Shown piece after piece: positions 46,105 to 59,700 of a DNA stretch of 64,000 nucleotides. The translations under genes were made by a program, and so were the position numbers. Each line of letters begins with the position of its first letter. Within the stretch, counting starts at the first letter, position 1. The stretch comes from Limnomonas spitsbergensis (lineage: Eukaryota; Chlorophyta; Chlorophyceae; Chlamydomonadales): the NCBI GenBank assembly GCA_037349105.1, contig JAYJMM010000039.1:2170001-2234000 (forward strand), read 5' to 3'. The notes below the pieces were generated by a model. That model was not told where the DNA came from. It did no database searches and was given only the letters and a program-made list of their open reading frames with translations.

Positions 46105-47430
46105 GACTATGACGTTACACCTGAGCCCTGCTCAAAAACGGCTCGACCGTGTGGGCCCCTTACCTAAGGGTTGGGAGGACAGGACGAAACAAACACTAGG
46201 GGACAGGGAAAACATGAGGGGAAATGGGAAACAAAATGAAAGAGCAGACAAAAAGCTGGAAATGAAGATATGGCCAATATGTGAGGGGGGGGGACAAACG
46301 GAGTTACGGTAGCGTCCACGAAATGACGTACCTCGGCCTTTTTGGCTTTCCCCCCTTCTCCAGAGCTCCCACAACCAACCCTAATGTAGCCCTCTCAATG
46401 CCCCCCAAACATGTTTCGTGGAGTGTTTGGGAGGCCAACTAAAGGCACCCCAAACACTCCAAGGCAAGGCCCCCAAAGGAAACATCGTTCATGACAGATA
46501 TCAAATTGAAGGGTGTGGTGTTCCTAAACTCAGTGTCTGCCCCCCCCTACCCTCTGATGCATAATCTACAAATGATATGTTTCCTTACACAAGAAGGAGT
46601 GGGCGCCCACGCAGCGGAGCCCCTTCTTGAGCAGGGCCCAGACGTGTACCGTCATTGACCCACGAAAGAGCCTGCTACAGCAAGCCATGCACCAAGACCC
46701 CACGTTTGACTTTCACACCGGGATTTATTCTGCAGTAATTAGACGCGCCAGTTTCTTTCTCTCTTTCATGTCTTGGTTTCGTTCAACCCTGCTCGCTGGA
46801 GCACGCAGCTCTGTTGATGTATTGCACTTCTGCGAAATTTTCATATGAATGAGCAGCACCACCCGCGGCTTTCTATGGCCCTCAGGGCTGCATATGCCTG
46901 CGGTGCTGATGAGAAATAACATGACTCTGTGACAATGCGTACGTTCAAGAAGGCGATGGAAAGGAGGCAGCCCTGGACCGTGTATGTCACATGTAGTGGA
47001 TGCCCGCTGGCGTCAGGCCGGTCAAGGTTTGGTCCCCATGCATGTTATTGACGTTACACCTCTGGGCTGTGCTTAAATAAAGCTCGGCCACGTCGGCAAA
47101 CAAATAGATGGTCCCCATGCAAGTTTCGTCTCCATCAGCAGTGGCTGACCGGTGGCCTGCCGAAGATGGTTTCTGCAGACAAAATACAACCGAAGCAACA
47201 TGCTCTGTTACCCTTATGTCAATGACGTTACACCTCTGGGCCCTGCTAAAAAAGGCTCGGCCGCGTGGGTGCCTAACTGCTAGGGGCAGAAAAGAAGAAG
47301 GAAACGGGGTAAACCCACCGTTACTCTCATGTAAACCTCTTGCATGAGCAGCCTAGCACACTGTTTGTTTGCCGACGTGGCCGAGCTTCATTTGTGAACA
47401 GCGCAAGGCCCAGAGGTGTCACGTCATGAA
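46105..47430. repeat. Dispersed copies of the 60-bp motif in both orientations
   Basis: Copies at about 46,600-46,662 and 47,370-47,427 (plus) and 46,105-46,160, 47,044-47,095 and 47,217-47,272 (minus) share CGCGGCCGAGC, a short variable spacer, GGGCCCAGAGGTGTAACGTC and ATTGAC with the copies at 32 kb. No coding potential is seen between them, so they are probably solo tails of short or truncated retroelements. Confidence 0.7.
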
Positions 47431-47746
47431 CTCTCATGCAAACTTGTTGAAATGTTTCATGAGGCTTACAGTGGAATCCTGTAATCGAAAGAGAACCCAA
47501 TAACAGATCAATTACAAATAAACAATTTCGAGAAAAACACCCAGTTAACTTGCCAGGATGGCGGGGCATTCACAGCACTTGAGTCTGCAAGGCACAGGTG
47601 GCACTCGCCAAGCATAATCGACAAACTATTTATGCATACACTCGGTTTGCAGTATTGGCAAGCTGCAACACTCGTCTTCCTGATAATTAATTCTGCCTTA
47701 TCCTGTCAAAATTAAAGTTTAGACCACAAATCATTGTACGCTGCCG

Positions 47747-50700
47747 CTACCAATCATAGAACACAAGGTCATAGTACGCCACTCCGCTGCCCCCCAGATT
47801 GCCCAGCCACAGCCTGTCCTCATGCTCCTCCACAGACGAAATGCCTGCAACTTCCTGGCCGTGCTCATCCCAAAGGCTCCGCAACACCTTGCCAGTAGGA
47901 GAAACCTGCATGAGGATAGATGGCCCCTAATTGTTGGGAGGGTTCTATGTTCCTGCCTCCCTCACATGAAAGGGCGGCATGGCTGCATCAATATAGTGGT
48001 GATGCAGCCATGCCGTTCTTCTATGTGCTTGGTAGCCGGAATTGAGGTTGCTCTCCCGCTACCAGACCAACGCGGCCGAGCGTTCAGCAGTATGCACGAA
48101 TGCACCGTTCCCAGATTTAGTCCGAATTGACCCCTAGGCGGCCATGGGGCGGACTACCAATGGAGGCTCTGTTGCCGCAGAAAGAAAGACTGCAAGCTCC
48201 ATCGCCTAGTACCGCAGGGCTTGCAGTACCAGCCCTCCTGGGCCACAGGTTGCGATGTAGCTGAATTGTAGCTGAACCACAAGAAAACAAACTTGCAATG
48301 TAGTAGAATTGTAGCTTAACCACCAACAAACAAAAGGCCATCACCTTAATGACAAGACCTTGGGAGGGCACCTTGGGCCGCCAACGGGCCGGGAGCCACG
48401 CTAGCAAGAACCGCAAATACTTGAATCTGAACAGTACGAGCAGCAAGCAAAATGACCATCCACAGCTCAGCGCTTGTTGCTTATCGGTGGCGAGAGACGG
48501 CGGGGTAAGGGTTCAAGGGTTGAAGGGTCAAGACATCCGGAGGGTTCAGGAATCAGGAGGATCAGGGGCAGGAGCAGGTGGGGTAGAACCATCATGGCTT
48601 GTTGCAAAACCCGAGGTTCACACAAACTGACAGTACTGCCGGTACCACTAACGCTGATAATATGTGTAAAACCCGTACTGTTTCGGTTTGCAACCTTGCT
48701 GCGCAATGAACACATCCATTGTGTACTGCTGTATAGCGGTACGACCAGGCTGCGTGGGGGGCAGTACTGCGGCCCAGAAGTTCCCGTTTTGTACCACCTG
48801 TTGCCAGCCTCATCATGTACTGCTGTCCAACTATGTATTGCTTCCCACCTGAGGAGCGTTACCATTGGGCTGCGTGGGGACAGAACCGCAACCCAGAAGT
48901 TGCCGTCGCTTGAGCGTGAGATGCCGTCGGGGAAACCTGGCAGATTGTCCACCAGTGTGTCCACAGAACCAGCCTGGGCGAAATCAGGCAAATGGGCATG
49001 GGGGTGCTTCAGGGAATGCATACAAAAGGTGGGATTCTTTGGGAGGAACGAACAGATGCGTATCGGGTGTGGGGTAGGAAAGATAATGCATACAAAAGGT
49101 GAGGTCGTTGGAGGAATGACCTGCTTCATATGGTGGGGGGGGGGGCGCGGATGAAACAGAAGCGAGCCCACGGTAGCGCAACAGAATTCTGGGTTGGTTG
49201 TATCCGGCAGTTTGTCACACAAGCAGGTTCCCGACCCAGAGGTAAATAATGTGTTGCCTTTTAGGGAGCTGCTGAAGAGTCGACTGTATACGATACGACG
49301 GCTGCGGCCTGCCAGGGGTGGGTGTGGCTGAAGAGGTGGGTGGCATGGGGGGGGTTACGTCGGGGAACGGGCTCGAAGTATGGGAGCCTCCCTATGTCCC
49401 CCTAGGACTCTCGACGAGCCACTCAACCGTAGTGCAAGCAACACAAATCTGGGTTAGTGTGACCGTCAGTTTGTCACACTTGCAGGTTCACCACCCACAG
49501 TTTAACAATTTGCTGTTTTTAGGGAGCTGCTGAAGGGTCGACTTACTACCATACTGACACAAGCCACTCAATGGTAGCAGCCCAGGCAGAGCAAGCAGCA
49601 ATGCCAAATTAGGGATGTCCCAGCCTGTCCCAATCTAGGAATGGAACAGATACAGACCTATTCACGCTTCCTAATAAAAGTATGAATGTTTTCAAATCCG
49701 CTCCTCTTGCCTACGATGACCTTCCTGCAGGTTTCAGGTTCGGGTTTAAGGGTAGGTCAAGGGAAGTCAAAACCCTCAACCAGGCCAGAAGGAATGACGT
49801 ATAGCCTGGTCACCCAGACCCGGTAAATTGCAAACTTAAACCCTTATCCAGGCCAGATGAACTGACGTATAGCCTGGTCACCCGGACCCGGTAAATGGCA
49901 AACTTTAACCCTCAACCTGGCCAGACGGTCTGACGTATAGCCTAGTCACCCAGACCCGGTAAATGGCAAACTTTAACCCTCAACCTGGCCAGAAGGACTG
50001 ACGTATAGCCTGGTCACCCAGATCCGGTAAATGGCAAACTTAAACCCTCAACCAGGCCAGACGGTCTGACGTATAGCCTAGTCACCCAGACCCGGTAAAT
50101 TGCAAACTTAAACCCTCAACCAGGCCAGAAGGACTGACGTATAGCCTAGTCACCCAGACCCGGTAAATTGCAAACTTAAACCCTCAACCAGGCCAGACGG
50201 TCTGACGTATAGCCTGGTCACCCAGACCCGGTAAATTGCAAACTTAAACCCTCAACCAGGCCAGACGGTCTGACGTATAGCCTGGTCACCCAGACCCGGT
50301 AAATGGCAAACTTCAACCCTCAACCAGGCCAGAAGGACTGACGTATAGCCTGGTCACCCAGACCCGGTAAATTGCAAGCTTTAATCCCTCAACCAGGCCA
50401 GATGGACTGACGTATAGCCTGGTCACCCAGACCCGGTAAATTGCAAACTTAAACCCTCAACCAGGCCAGACGGTCTGACGTATAGCCTGGTCACCCAGAC
50501 CCGGTAAATGGCAAACTTTAACCCTCAACCTGGCCAGACGGACTGACGTATAGCCTAGTCACCCAGACCCGGTAAATGGCAAGCTTTAACCCTCAACCAG
50601 GCCAGACGGTCTGACGTATGGCCTAGTCACCCAGACCCGGTAAATGGCAAACTTTAACCCTCAACCTGGCCAGAAGGACTGACGTATAGCCTGGTCACCC

Positions 50701-53700
50701 AGACCCGGTAAGTTGCAAACTTAAACCCTCAACCAGGCCAGACGGTCTGACGTATAGCCTGGTCACCCAGACCCGGTAAATTGCAAACTTAAACCCTCAA
50801 CCAGGCCAGAAGGACTGACGTATAGCCTGGTCACCCAGACCCGGTAAATTGCAAACTTAAACCCTCAACCAGGCCAGGAGGACTGACGTATAGCCTGGTC
50901 ACCCAGACCCGGTAAATTGCAAACTTAAACCCTCAACCAGGCCAGAAGGACTGACGTATAGCCTGGTCACACAGACCCGGTATATTGCAAACTTTAACCC
51001 TCAACCAGGCCAGAAGGACTGACGTATAGCCTGGTCACCCAGACACGGTAAATTGCAAACTTTAATATCAACCAGGCCAGATGGACTGACGTATAGCCTG
51101 GTCACCCAGACCCGGTATATTGCAAACTTTAACATCAACCAGGCCAGACGGACTGACGTATAGCCTGGTCACCCAGACCCGGTAAATGGCAAACTTAAAC
51201 CCTCAACCAGGCCAGATGGACTGACGTATAGCCTGGTCACCCAGACCCGGTAAATTGCAAACTTAAACCCTCAACCAGGCCAGATGGACTGACGTATAGC
51301 CTGGTCACCCAGACCCGGTATATTGCAAACTTAAACCCTCAACCAGGCCAGACGGTCTGACGTATAGCCTGGTCACCCAGACCCGGTAAATTGCAAACTT
51401 TAACATCAACCAGGCCAGACGGACTGACGTATAGCCTGGTCGCCCAGACCCGGTAAATTGCAAACTTTAACCCTCAACCAGGCCAGATGGACTGACGTAT
51501 AGCCTGGTCACCCAGACCCGGTAAATTGCAAACTTAAACCCTCAACCAGGCCAGACGGTCTGACGTATAGCCTGGTCACCCAGACCCGGTAAATTGCAAA
51601 CTTTAACCCTCAACCAGGCCAGATGAACTGACGTATAGCCTGGTCACCCAGACCCGGTAAATTGCAAACTTAAACCCTCAACCAGGCCAGACGGTCTGAC
51701 GTATAGCCTGGTCACCCAGACCCGGTAAATTGCAAACTTTAACCCTCAACCAGGCCAGAAGGACTGACGTATAGCCTGGTCACCCAGACCCGGTATATTG
51801 CAAACTTAAACCCTCAACCAGGCCAGACGGTCTGACGTATAGCCTGGTCACCCAGACCCGGTAAATTGCAAACTTTAACATCAACCAGGCCAGACGGACT
51901 GACGTATAGCCTGGTCGCCCAGACCCGGTAAATTGCAAACTTTAACCCTCAACCAGGCCAGATGGACTGACGTATAGCCTGGTCACCCAGACCCGGTAAA
52001 TTGCAAACTTAAACCCTCAACCAGGCCAGACGGTCTGACGTATAGCCTGGTCACCCAGACCCGGTAAATTGCAAACTTTAACCCTCAACCAGGCCAGATG
52101 AACTGACGTATAGCCTGGTCACCCAGACCCGGTAAATTGCAAACTTAAACCCTCAACCAGGCCAGACGGTCTGACGTATAGCCTGGTCACCCAGACCCGG
52201 TAAATTGCAAACTTTAACCCTCAACCAGGCCAGAAGGACTGACGTATAGCCTGGTCACCCAGACCCGGTAAATTGCAAACTTTAACCCTCAACCAGGCCA
52301 GATGGACTGACGTATAGCCTGGTCACCCAGACCCGGTATATTGCAAACTTTAACATCAACCAGGCCAGAAGGACTGACGTATAGCCTGGTCACCCAGACC
52401 CGGTAAATTGCAAACTTAAACATCAACCAGGCCAGATGGACTGACGTATAGCCTGGTCACCCAGACCCGGTAAATTGCAAACTTAAACCCTCAACCAGGC
52501 CAGACGGTCTGACGTATAGCCTGGTCACCCAGACCCGGTAAATTGCAAACTTTAACCCTCAACCAGGCCAGATGAACTGACGTATAGCCTGGTCACCCAG
52601 ACCCGGTAAATTGCAAACTTAAACCCTCAACCAGGCCAGACGGTCTGACGTATAGCCTGGTCACCCAGACCCGGTAAATTGCAAACTTTAACCCTCAACC
52701 AGGCCAGATGGACTGACGTATAGCCTGGTCACCCAGACCCGGTATATTGCAAACTTAAACCCTCAACCAGGCCAGACGGTCTGACGTATAGCCTGGTCAC
52801 CCAGACCCGGTAAATTGCAAACTTAAACCCTCAACCAGGCCAGAAGGACTGACGTATAGCCTGGTCACCCAGACCCGGTATATTGCAAACTTTAACATCA
52901 ACCAGGCCAGAAGGACTGACGTATAGCCTGGTCACCCAGACCCGGTAAATTGCAAACTTAAACATCAACCAGGCCAGATGGACTGACGTATAGCCTGGTC
53001 ACCCAGACCTGGTAAATTGCAAACTTAAACCCTCAACCAGGCCAGATGGTCTGAGGTATAGCCTGGTCACCCAGACCCGGTAAATTGCAAACTTAAACCC
53101 TCAACCAGGCCAGAAAGACTGACGTATAGCCTGGTCACCCAGACCCGGTAAATTGCAAACTTTAACCCTCAACCAGGCCAGATGAACTGACGTATAGCCT
53201 GGTCACCCAGACCCGGTAAATTGCAAACTTAAACCCTCAACCAGGCCAGACGGTCTGACGTATAGCCTGGTCACCCAGACCCGGTAAATTGCAAACTTCA
53301 ACCCTCAACCAGGCCAGAAGGACTGACGTATAGCCTGGTCACCCAGACCCGGTATATTGCAAACTTAAACCCTCAACCAGGCCAGACGGTCTGACGTATA
53401 GCCTGGTCACCCAGACCCGGTAAATTGCAAACTTTAATCCTCAACCAGGCCAGATGAACTGACGTATAGCCTGGTCACCCAGACCCGGTAAATTGCAAAC
53501 TTAAACCCTCAACCAGGCCAGATGGACTGACGTATAGCCTGGTCGCCCAGACCCGGTAAATTGCAAACTTAAACCCTCAACCAGGCCAGATGGACTGACG
53601 TATAGCCTGGTCACCCAGACCCGGTAAATTGCAAACTTTAACCCTCAACCAGGCCAGAAGGACTGACGTATAGCCTGGTCACCCAGACCCGGTAAATTGC

Positions 53701-56700
53701 AAACTTTAACATCAACCAGGCCAGACGGACTGACGTATAGCCTGGTCACCCAGACCCGGTAAATTGCAAACTTAAACCCTCAACCAGGCCAGATGGACTG
53801 ACGTATAGCCTGGTCGCCCAGACCCGGTAAATTGCAAACTTTAACCCTCAACCAGGCCAGATGGACTGACGTATAGCCTGGTCACCCAGACCCGGTAAAT
53901 TGCAAACTTAAACCCTCAACCAGGCCAGACGGTCTGACGTATAGCCTGGTCACCCAGACCCGGTAAATTGCAAACTTTAACCCTCAACCAGGCCAGATGA
54001 ACTGACGTATAGCCTGGTCACCCAGACCCGGTAAATTGCAAACTTAAACCCTCAACCAGGCCAGACGGTCTGACGTATAGCCTGGTCACCCAGACCCGGT
54101 AAATTGCAAACTTTAACCCTCAACCAGGCCAGAAGGACTGACGTATAGCCTGGTCACCCAGACCCGGTAAATTGCAAACTTTAACCCTCAACCAGGCCAG
54201 ATGGACTGACGTATAGCCTGGTCACCCAGACCCGGTATATTGCAAAGTTTAACATCAACCAGGCCAGAAGGACTGACGTATAGCCTGGTCACCCAGACCC
54301 GGTAAATTGCAAACTTAAACATCAACCAGGCCAGATGGACTGACGTATAGCCTAGTCACCCAGACCTGGTAAATTGCAAACTTAAACCCTCAACCAGGCC
54401 AGATGGACTGACGTATAGCCTGGTCACCCAGACCCGGTAAATTGCAAACTTAAACCCTCAACCAGGCCAGAAGGACTGACGTATAGCCTGGTCACCCAGA
54501 CCCGGTAAATTGCAAACTTTAATCCTCAACCAGGCCAGATGGACTGACGTATAGCCTGGTCACCCAGACCCGGTAAATTGCAAACTTAAACCCTCAACCA
54601 GGCCAGACGGTCTGACGTATAGCCTGGTCACCCAGACCCGGTAAATTGCAAACTTTAACCCTCAACCAGGCCAGATGAACTGACGTATAGCCTGGTCACC
54701 CAGACCCGGTAAATTGCAAACTTAAATCCTCAACCAGGCCAGACGGTCTGACGTATAGCCTGGTCACCCAGACCCGGTAAATTGCAAACTTTAACCCTCA
54801 ACCAGGCCAGATGGACTGACGTATAGCCTGGTCACCCAGACCCGGTATATTGCAAACTTAAACCCTCAACCAGGCCAGACGGTCTGACGTATAGCCTGGT
54901 CACCCAGACCCGGTAAATTGCAAACTTAAACCCTCAACCAGGCCAGAAGGACTGACGTATAGCCTGGTCACCCAGACCCGGTATATTGCAAACTTTAACA
55001 TCAACCAGGCCAGAAGGACTGACGTATAGCCTGGTCACCCAGACCCGGTAAATTGCAAACTTAAACATCAACCAGGCCAGATGGACTGACGTATAGCCTG
55101 GTCACCCAGACCTGGTAAATTGCAAACTTAAACCCTCAACCAGGCCAGATGGTCTGAGGTATAGCCTGGTCACCCAGACCCGGTAAATTGCAAACTTAAA
55201 CCCTCAACCAGGCCAGAAAGACTGACGTATAGCCTGGTCACCCAGACCCGGTATATTGCAAACTTTAACATCAACCAGGCCAGATGGACTGACGTATAGC
55301 CTGGTCACCCAGACCCGGTAAATTGCAAACTTAAACCCTCAACCAGGCCAGATGGACTGACGTATAGCCTGGTCACCCAGACCCTGTAAATTGCAAACTT
55401 TAACATCAACCAGGCCAGATGGACTGACGTATAGCCTAGTCACCCGGACCCGGTAAATTGCAAACTTAAACCCTCAACCAGGCCAGATGGACTGACGTAT
55501 AGCCTGGTCACCCAGACCCGGTAAATTGCAAACTTAAACCCTCAACCAGGCCAGATGGACTGACGTATAGCCTGGTCACCCAGACCCGGTAAATTGCAAA
55601 CTTTAACCCTCAACCAGGCCAGATGAACTGACGTATAGCCTGGTCACCCAGACCCGGTAAATTGCAAACTTAAACCCTCAACCAGGCCAGAAGGACTGAC
55701 GTATAGCCTGGTCACCCAGACCCGGTAAATTGCAAACTTTAACCCTCAACCAGGCCAGAAGGACTGACGTATAGCCTGGTCACCCAGACCTGGTAAATTG
55801 CAAACTTTAACCCTCAACCAGGCCAGATGGACTGACGTATAGCCTGGTCACCCAGACCCGGTATATTGCAAACTTTAACATCAACCAGGCCAGAAGGACT
55901 GACGTATAGCCTGGTCACCCAGACCCGGTAAATTGCAAACTTAAACATCAACCAGGCCAGATGGACTGACGTATAGCCTGGTCACCCAGACCTGGTAAAT
56001 TGCAAACTTAAACCCTCAACCAGGCCAGATGGACTGACGTATAGCCTGGTCACCCAGACCCGGTAAATTGCAAACTTAAACCCTCAACCAGGCCAGAAGG
56101 ACTGACGTATAGCCTGGTCACCCAGACCCGGTAAATTGCAAACTTTAACCCTCAACCAGGCCAGATGGACTGACGTATAGCCTGGTCACCCAGACCCGGT
56201 AAATTGCAAACTTAAACCCTCAACCAGGCCAGATGGACTGACGTATAGCCTGGTCACCCAGACCCTGTAAATTGCAAACTTTAACATCAACCAGGCCAGA
56301 TGGACTGACGTATAGCCTGGTCACCCAGACCCGGTAAGTTGCAAACTTAAACCCTCAACCAGGCCAGATGGACTGACGTATAGCCTGGTCACCCAGACCC
56401 GGTATATTGCAAACTTTAACATCAACCAGGCCAGAAGGACTGACGTATAGCCTGGTCACCCAGACCCGGTAAATTGCAAACTTAAACATCAACCAGGCCA
56501 GATGGACTGACGTATAGCCTGGTCACCCAGACCTGGTAAATTGCAAACTTAAACCCTCAACCAGGCCAGATGGACTGACGTATAGCCTGGTCACCCAGAC
56601 CCGGTAAATTGCAAACTTAAACCCTCAACCAGGCCAGAAGGACTGACGTATAGCCTGGTCACCCAGACCCGGTAAATTGCAAACTTTAACCCTCAACCAG

Positions 56701-59700
56701 GCCAGATGGACTGACGTATAGCCTGGTCACCCAGACCCGGTAAATTGCAAACTTAAACCCTCAACCAGGCCAGATGGACTGACGTATAGCCTGGTCACCC
56801 AGACCCTGTAAATTGCAAACTTTAACATCAACCAGGCCAGATGGACTGACGTATAGCCTGGTCACCCAGACCCGGTAAGTTGCAAACTTAAACCCTCAAC
56901 CAGGCCAGATGGACTGACGTATAGCCTGGTCACCCAGACCCGGTATATTGCAAACTTTAACATCAACCAGGCCAGATGGACTGACGTATAGCCTGGTCAC
57001 CCAGACCCGGTAAATTGCAAACTTAAACTCTCAACCAGGCCAGATGGACTGACGTATAGCCTGGTCACCCGGACCCGGTAAATTGCAAACTTAAACCCTC
57101 AACCAGGCCAGACGGTCTGACGTATAGCCTGGTCACCCAGACCCGGTAAATTGCAAACTTTAACATCAACCAGGCCAGATGGACTGACGTATAGCCTAGT
57201 CACCCAGACCCGGTATATTGCAAACTTTAACATCAACCAGGCCAGACGGACTGACGTATAGCCTGGTCACCCAGACCCGGTAAATTGCAAACTTTAACCC
57301 TCAACCAGGCCAGATGGACTGACGTATAGCCTGGTCACCCGGACCCGGTAAATTGAAAACTTAAACCCTCAACCAGGCCAGACGGACTGACGTATAGCCT
57401 GGTCACCCAGACCCGGTAAATTGCAAACTTAAACCCTCAACCAGGCCAGATGGACTGACGTATAGCCTAGTCACCCAGACCCGGTATATTGCAAACTTTA
57501 ACATCAACCAGGCCAGACGGACTGACGTATAGCCTGGTCACCCAGACCCGGTAAATTGCAAACTTTAACCCTCAACCAGGCCAGAAGGTCTGACGTATAG
57601 CCTAGTCACCCAGACCCGGCGAACTGCAAACTTTAACATCAACCAGGCCAGAAGGACTGACGTATAGCCTGGTCACCCAGACCCGGTAAATTGCAAACTT
57701 AAACCCTCAAACAGGCCAGATGGACTGACGTATAGCCTGGTCACCCAGACCCGGTAAATTGCAAACTTTAACATCAACCAGGCCAGATGGACTGACGTAT
57801 AGCCTGGTCACCCAGACCCGGTAAATTGCAAACTTTAATCCTCAACCAGGCCAGAAGGACTGACGTATAGCCTGGTCACCCAGACCCGGTAAATTGCAAA
57901 CTTTAACCCTCAACCAGGCCAGATGGACTGACGTATAGCCTGGTCACCCAGACCCGGTAAATTGCAAACTTTAACCCTCAACCAGGCCAGATGAACTGAC
58001 GTATAGCCTGGTCACCCAGACCCGGTAAATTGCAAACTTTAACCCTCAACCAGGCCAGACGGTCTGACGTATAGCCTGGTCACCCAGACCCGGTAAATTG
58101 CAAACTTTAATCCTCAACCAGGCCAGAAGGACTGACGTATAGCCTGGTCACCCAGACCCGGTAAATTGCAAACTTTAATCCTCAACCAGGCCAGACGGTC
58201 TGACGTATAGCCTGGTCACCCAGACCCGGTAAATTGCAAACTTTAATCCTCAACCAGGCCAGAAGGACTGACGTATAGCCTGGTCACCCAGACCCGGTAA
58301 ATTGCAAACTTAAACCCTCAACCAGGCCAGAAGGACTGACGTATAGCCTGGTCACCCAGACCCGGTAAATTGCAAACTTTAACCCTCAACCAGGCCAGAT
58401 GGACTGACGTATAGCCTGGTCACCCAGACCCGGTATATTGCAAACTTAAACCCTCAACCAGGCCAGATGGACTGACGTATAGCCTGGTCACCCAGACCCG
58501 GTAAATTGCAAACTTAAACCCTCAACCAGGCCAGAAGGACTGACGTATAGCCTGGTCACCCAGACCCGGTAAATTGCAAACTTTAACCCTCAACCAGGCC
58601 AGATGGACTGACGTATAGCCTGGTCACCCAGACCCGGTAAATTGCAAACTTTAACCCTCAACCAGGCCAGATGGACTGACGTATAGCCTGGTCACCCAGA
58701 CCCGGTAAATTGCAAACTTTAACCCTCAACCAGGCCAGAAGGTCTGACGTATAGCCTGGTCACCCAGACCCGGTAAATTGCAAACTTAAACCCTCAACCA
58801 GGCCAGAAGGACTGACGTATAGCCTGGTCACCCAGACCCGGTAAATTGCAAACTTAAACCCTCAACCAGGCCAGATGGACTGACGTATAGCCTGGTCACC
58901 CAGACCCGGTAAATTGCAAACTTTAACATCAACCAGGCCAGATGGACTGACGTATAGCCTAGTCACCCAGACCCGATAAGTTGCAAACTTAAACCCTCAA
59001 CCAGGCCAGATGGACTGACGTATAGCCTGGTCACCCAGACCCGGTATATTGCAAACTTTAACATCAACCAGGCCAGATGGACTGACGTATAGCCTGGTCA
59101 CCCAGACCCGGTAAATTGCAAACTTAAACCCTCAACCAGGCCAGATGGACTGACGTATAGCCTGGTCACCCAGACCCGGTAAATTGCAAACTTAAACCCT
59201 CAACCAGGCCAGATGGACTGACGTATAGCCTGGTCACCCGGACCCGGTAAATTGAAAACTTAAACCCTCAACCAGGCCAGACGGACTGACGTATAGCCTG
59301 GTCACCCAGACCCGGTAAATTGCAAACTTTAACCCTCAACCAGGCCAGATGGACTGACGTATAGCCTAGTCACCCAGACCCGGTATATTGCAAACTTTAA
59401 CATCAACCAGGCCAGACGGACTGACCTATAGCCTGGTCACCCAGACCCGGTAAATTGCAAACTTAAACCCTCAACCAGGCCAGAAGGTCTGACGTATAGT
59501 CTAGTCACCCAGACCCGGCGAACTGCATGGCATTCGAACTTCGCCTCCGCTTATGAAGGACCCGTAAGCTCATTTGTTGGCCTATATTGGACTTCTTACG
59601 GGCTTGAGCTGGAGTAAGTGGGATAGCTGCACTGACCTTGGGCCCAGTCAGGCAGACCCGGAAAACTGCGTAGCATCCAGTCTCCACCTCCTCCGCATAA

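Noticed and set aside
49735..59530. CRISPR array or centromeric satellite
   Set aside because: Units are contiguous with no spacers, the DNA is eukaryotic, and the array is flanked by exons of one gene whose phases join across it.
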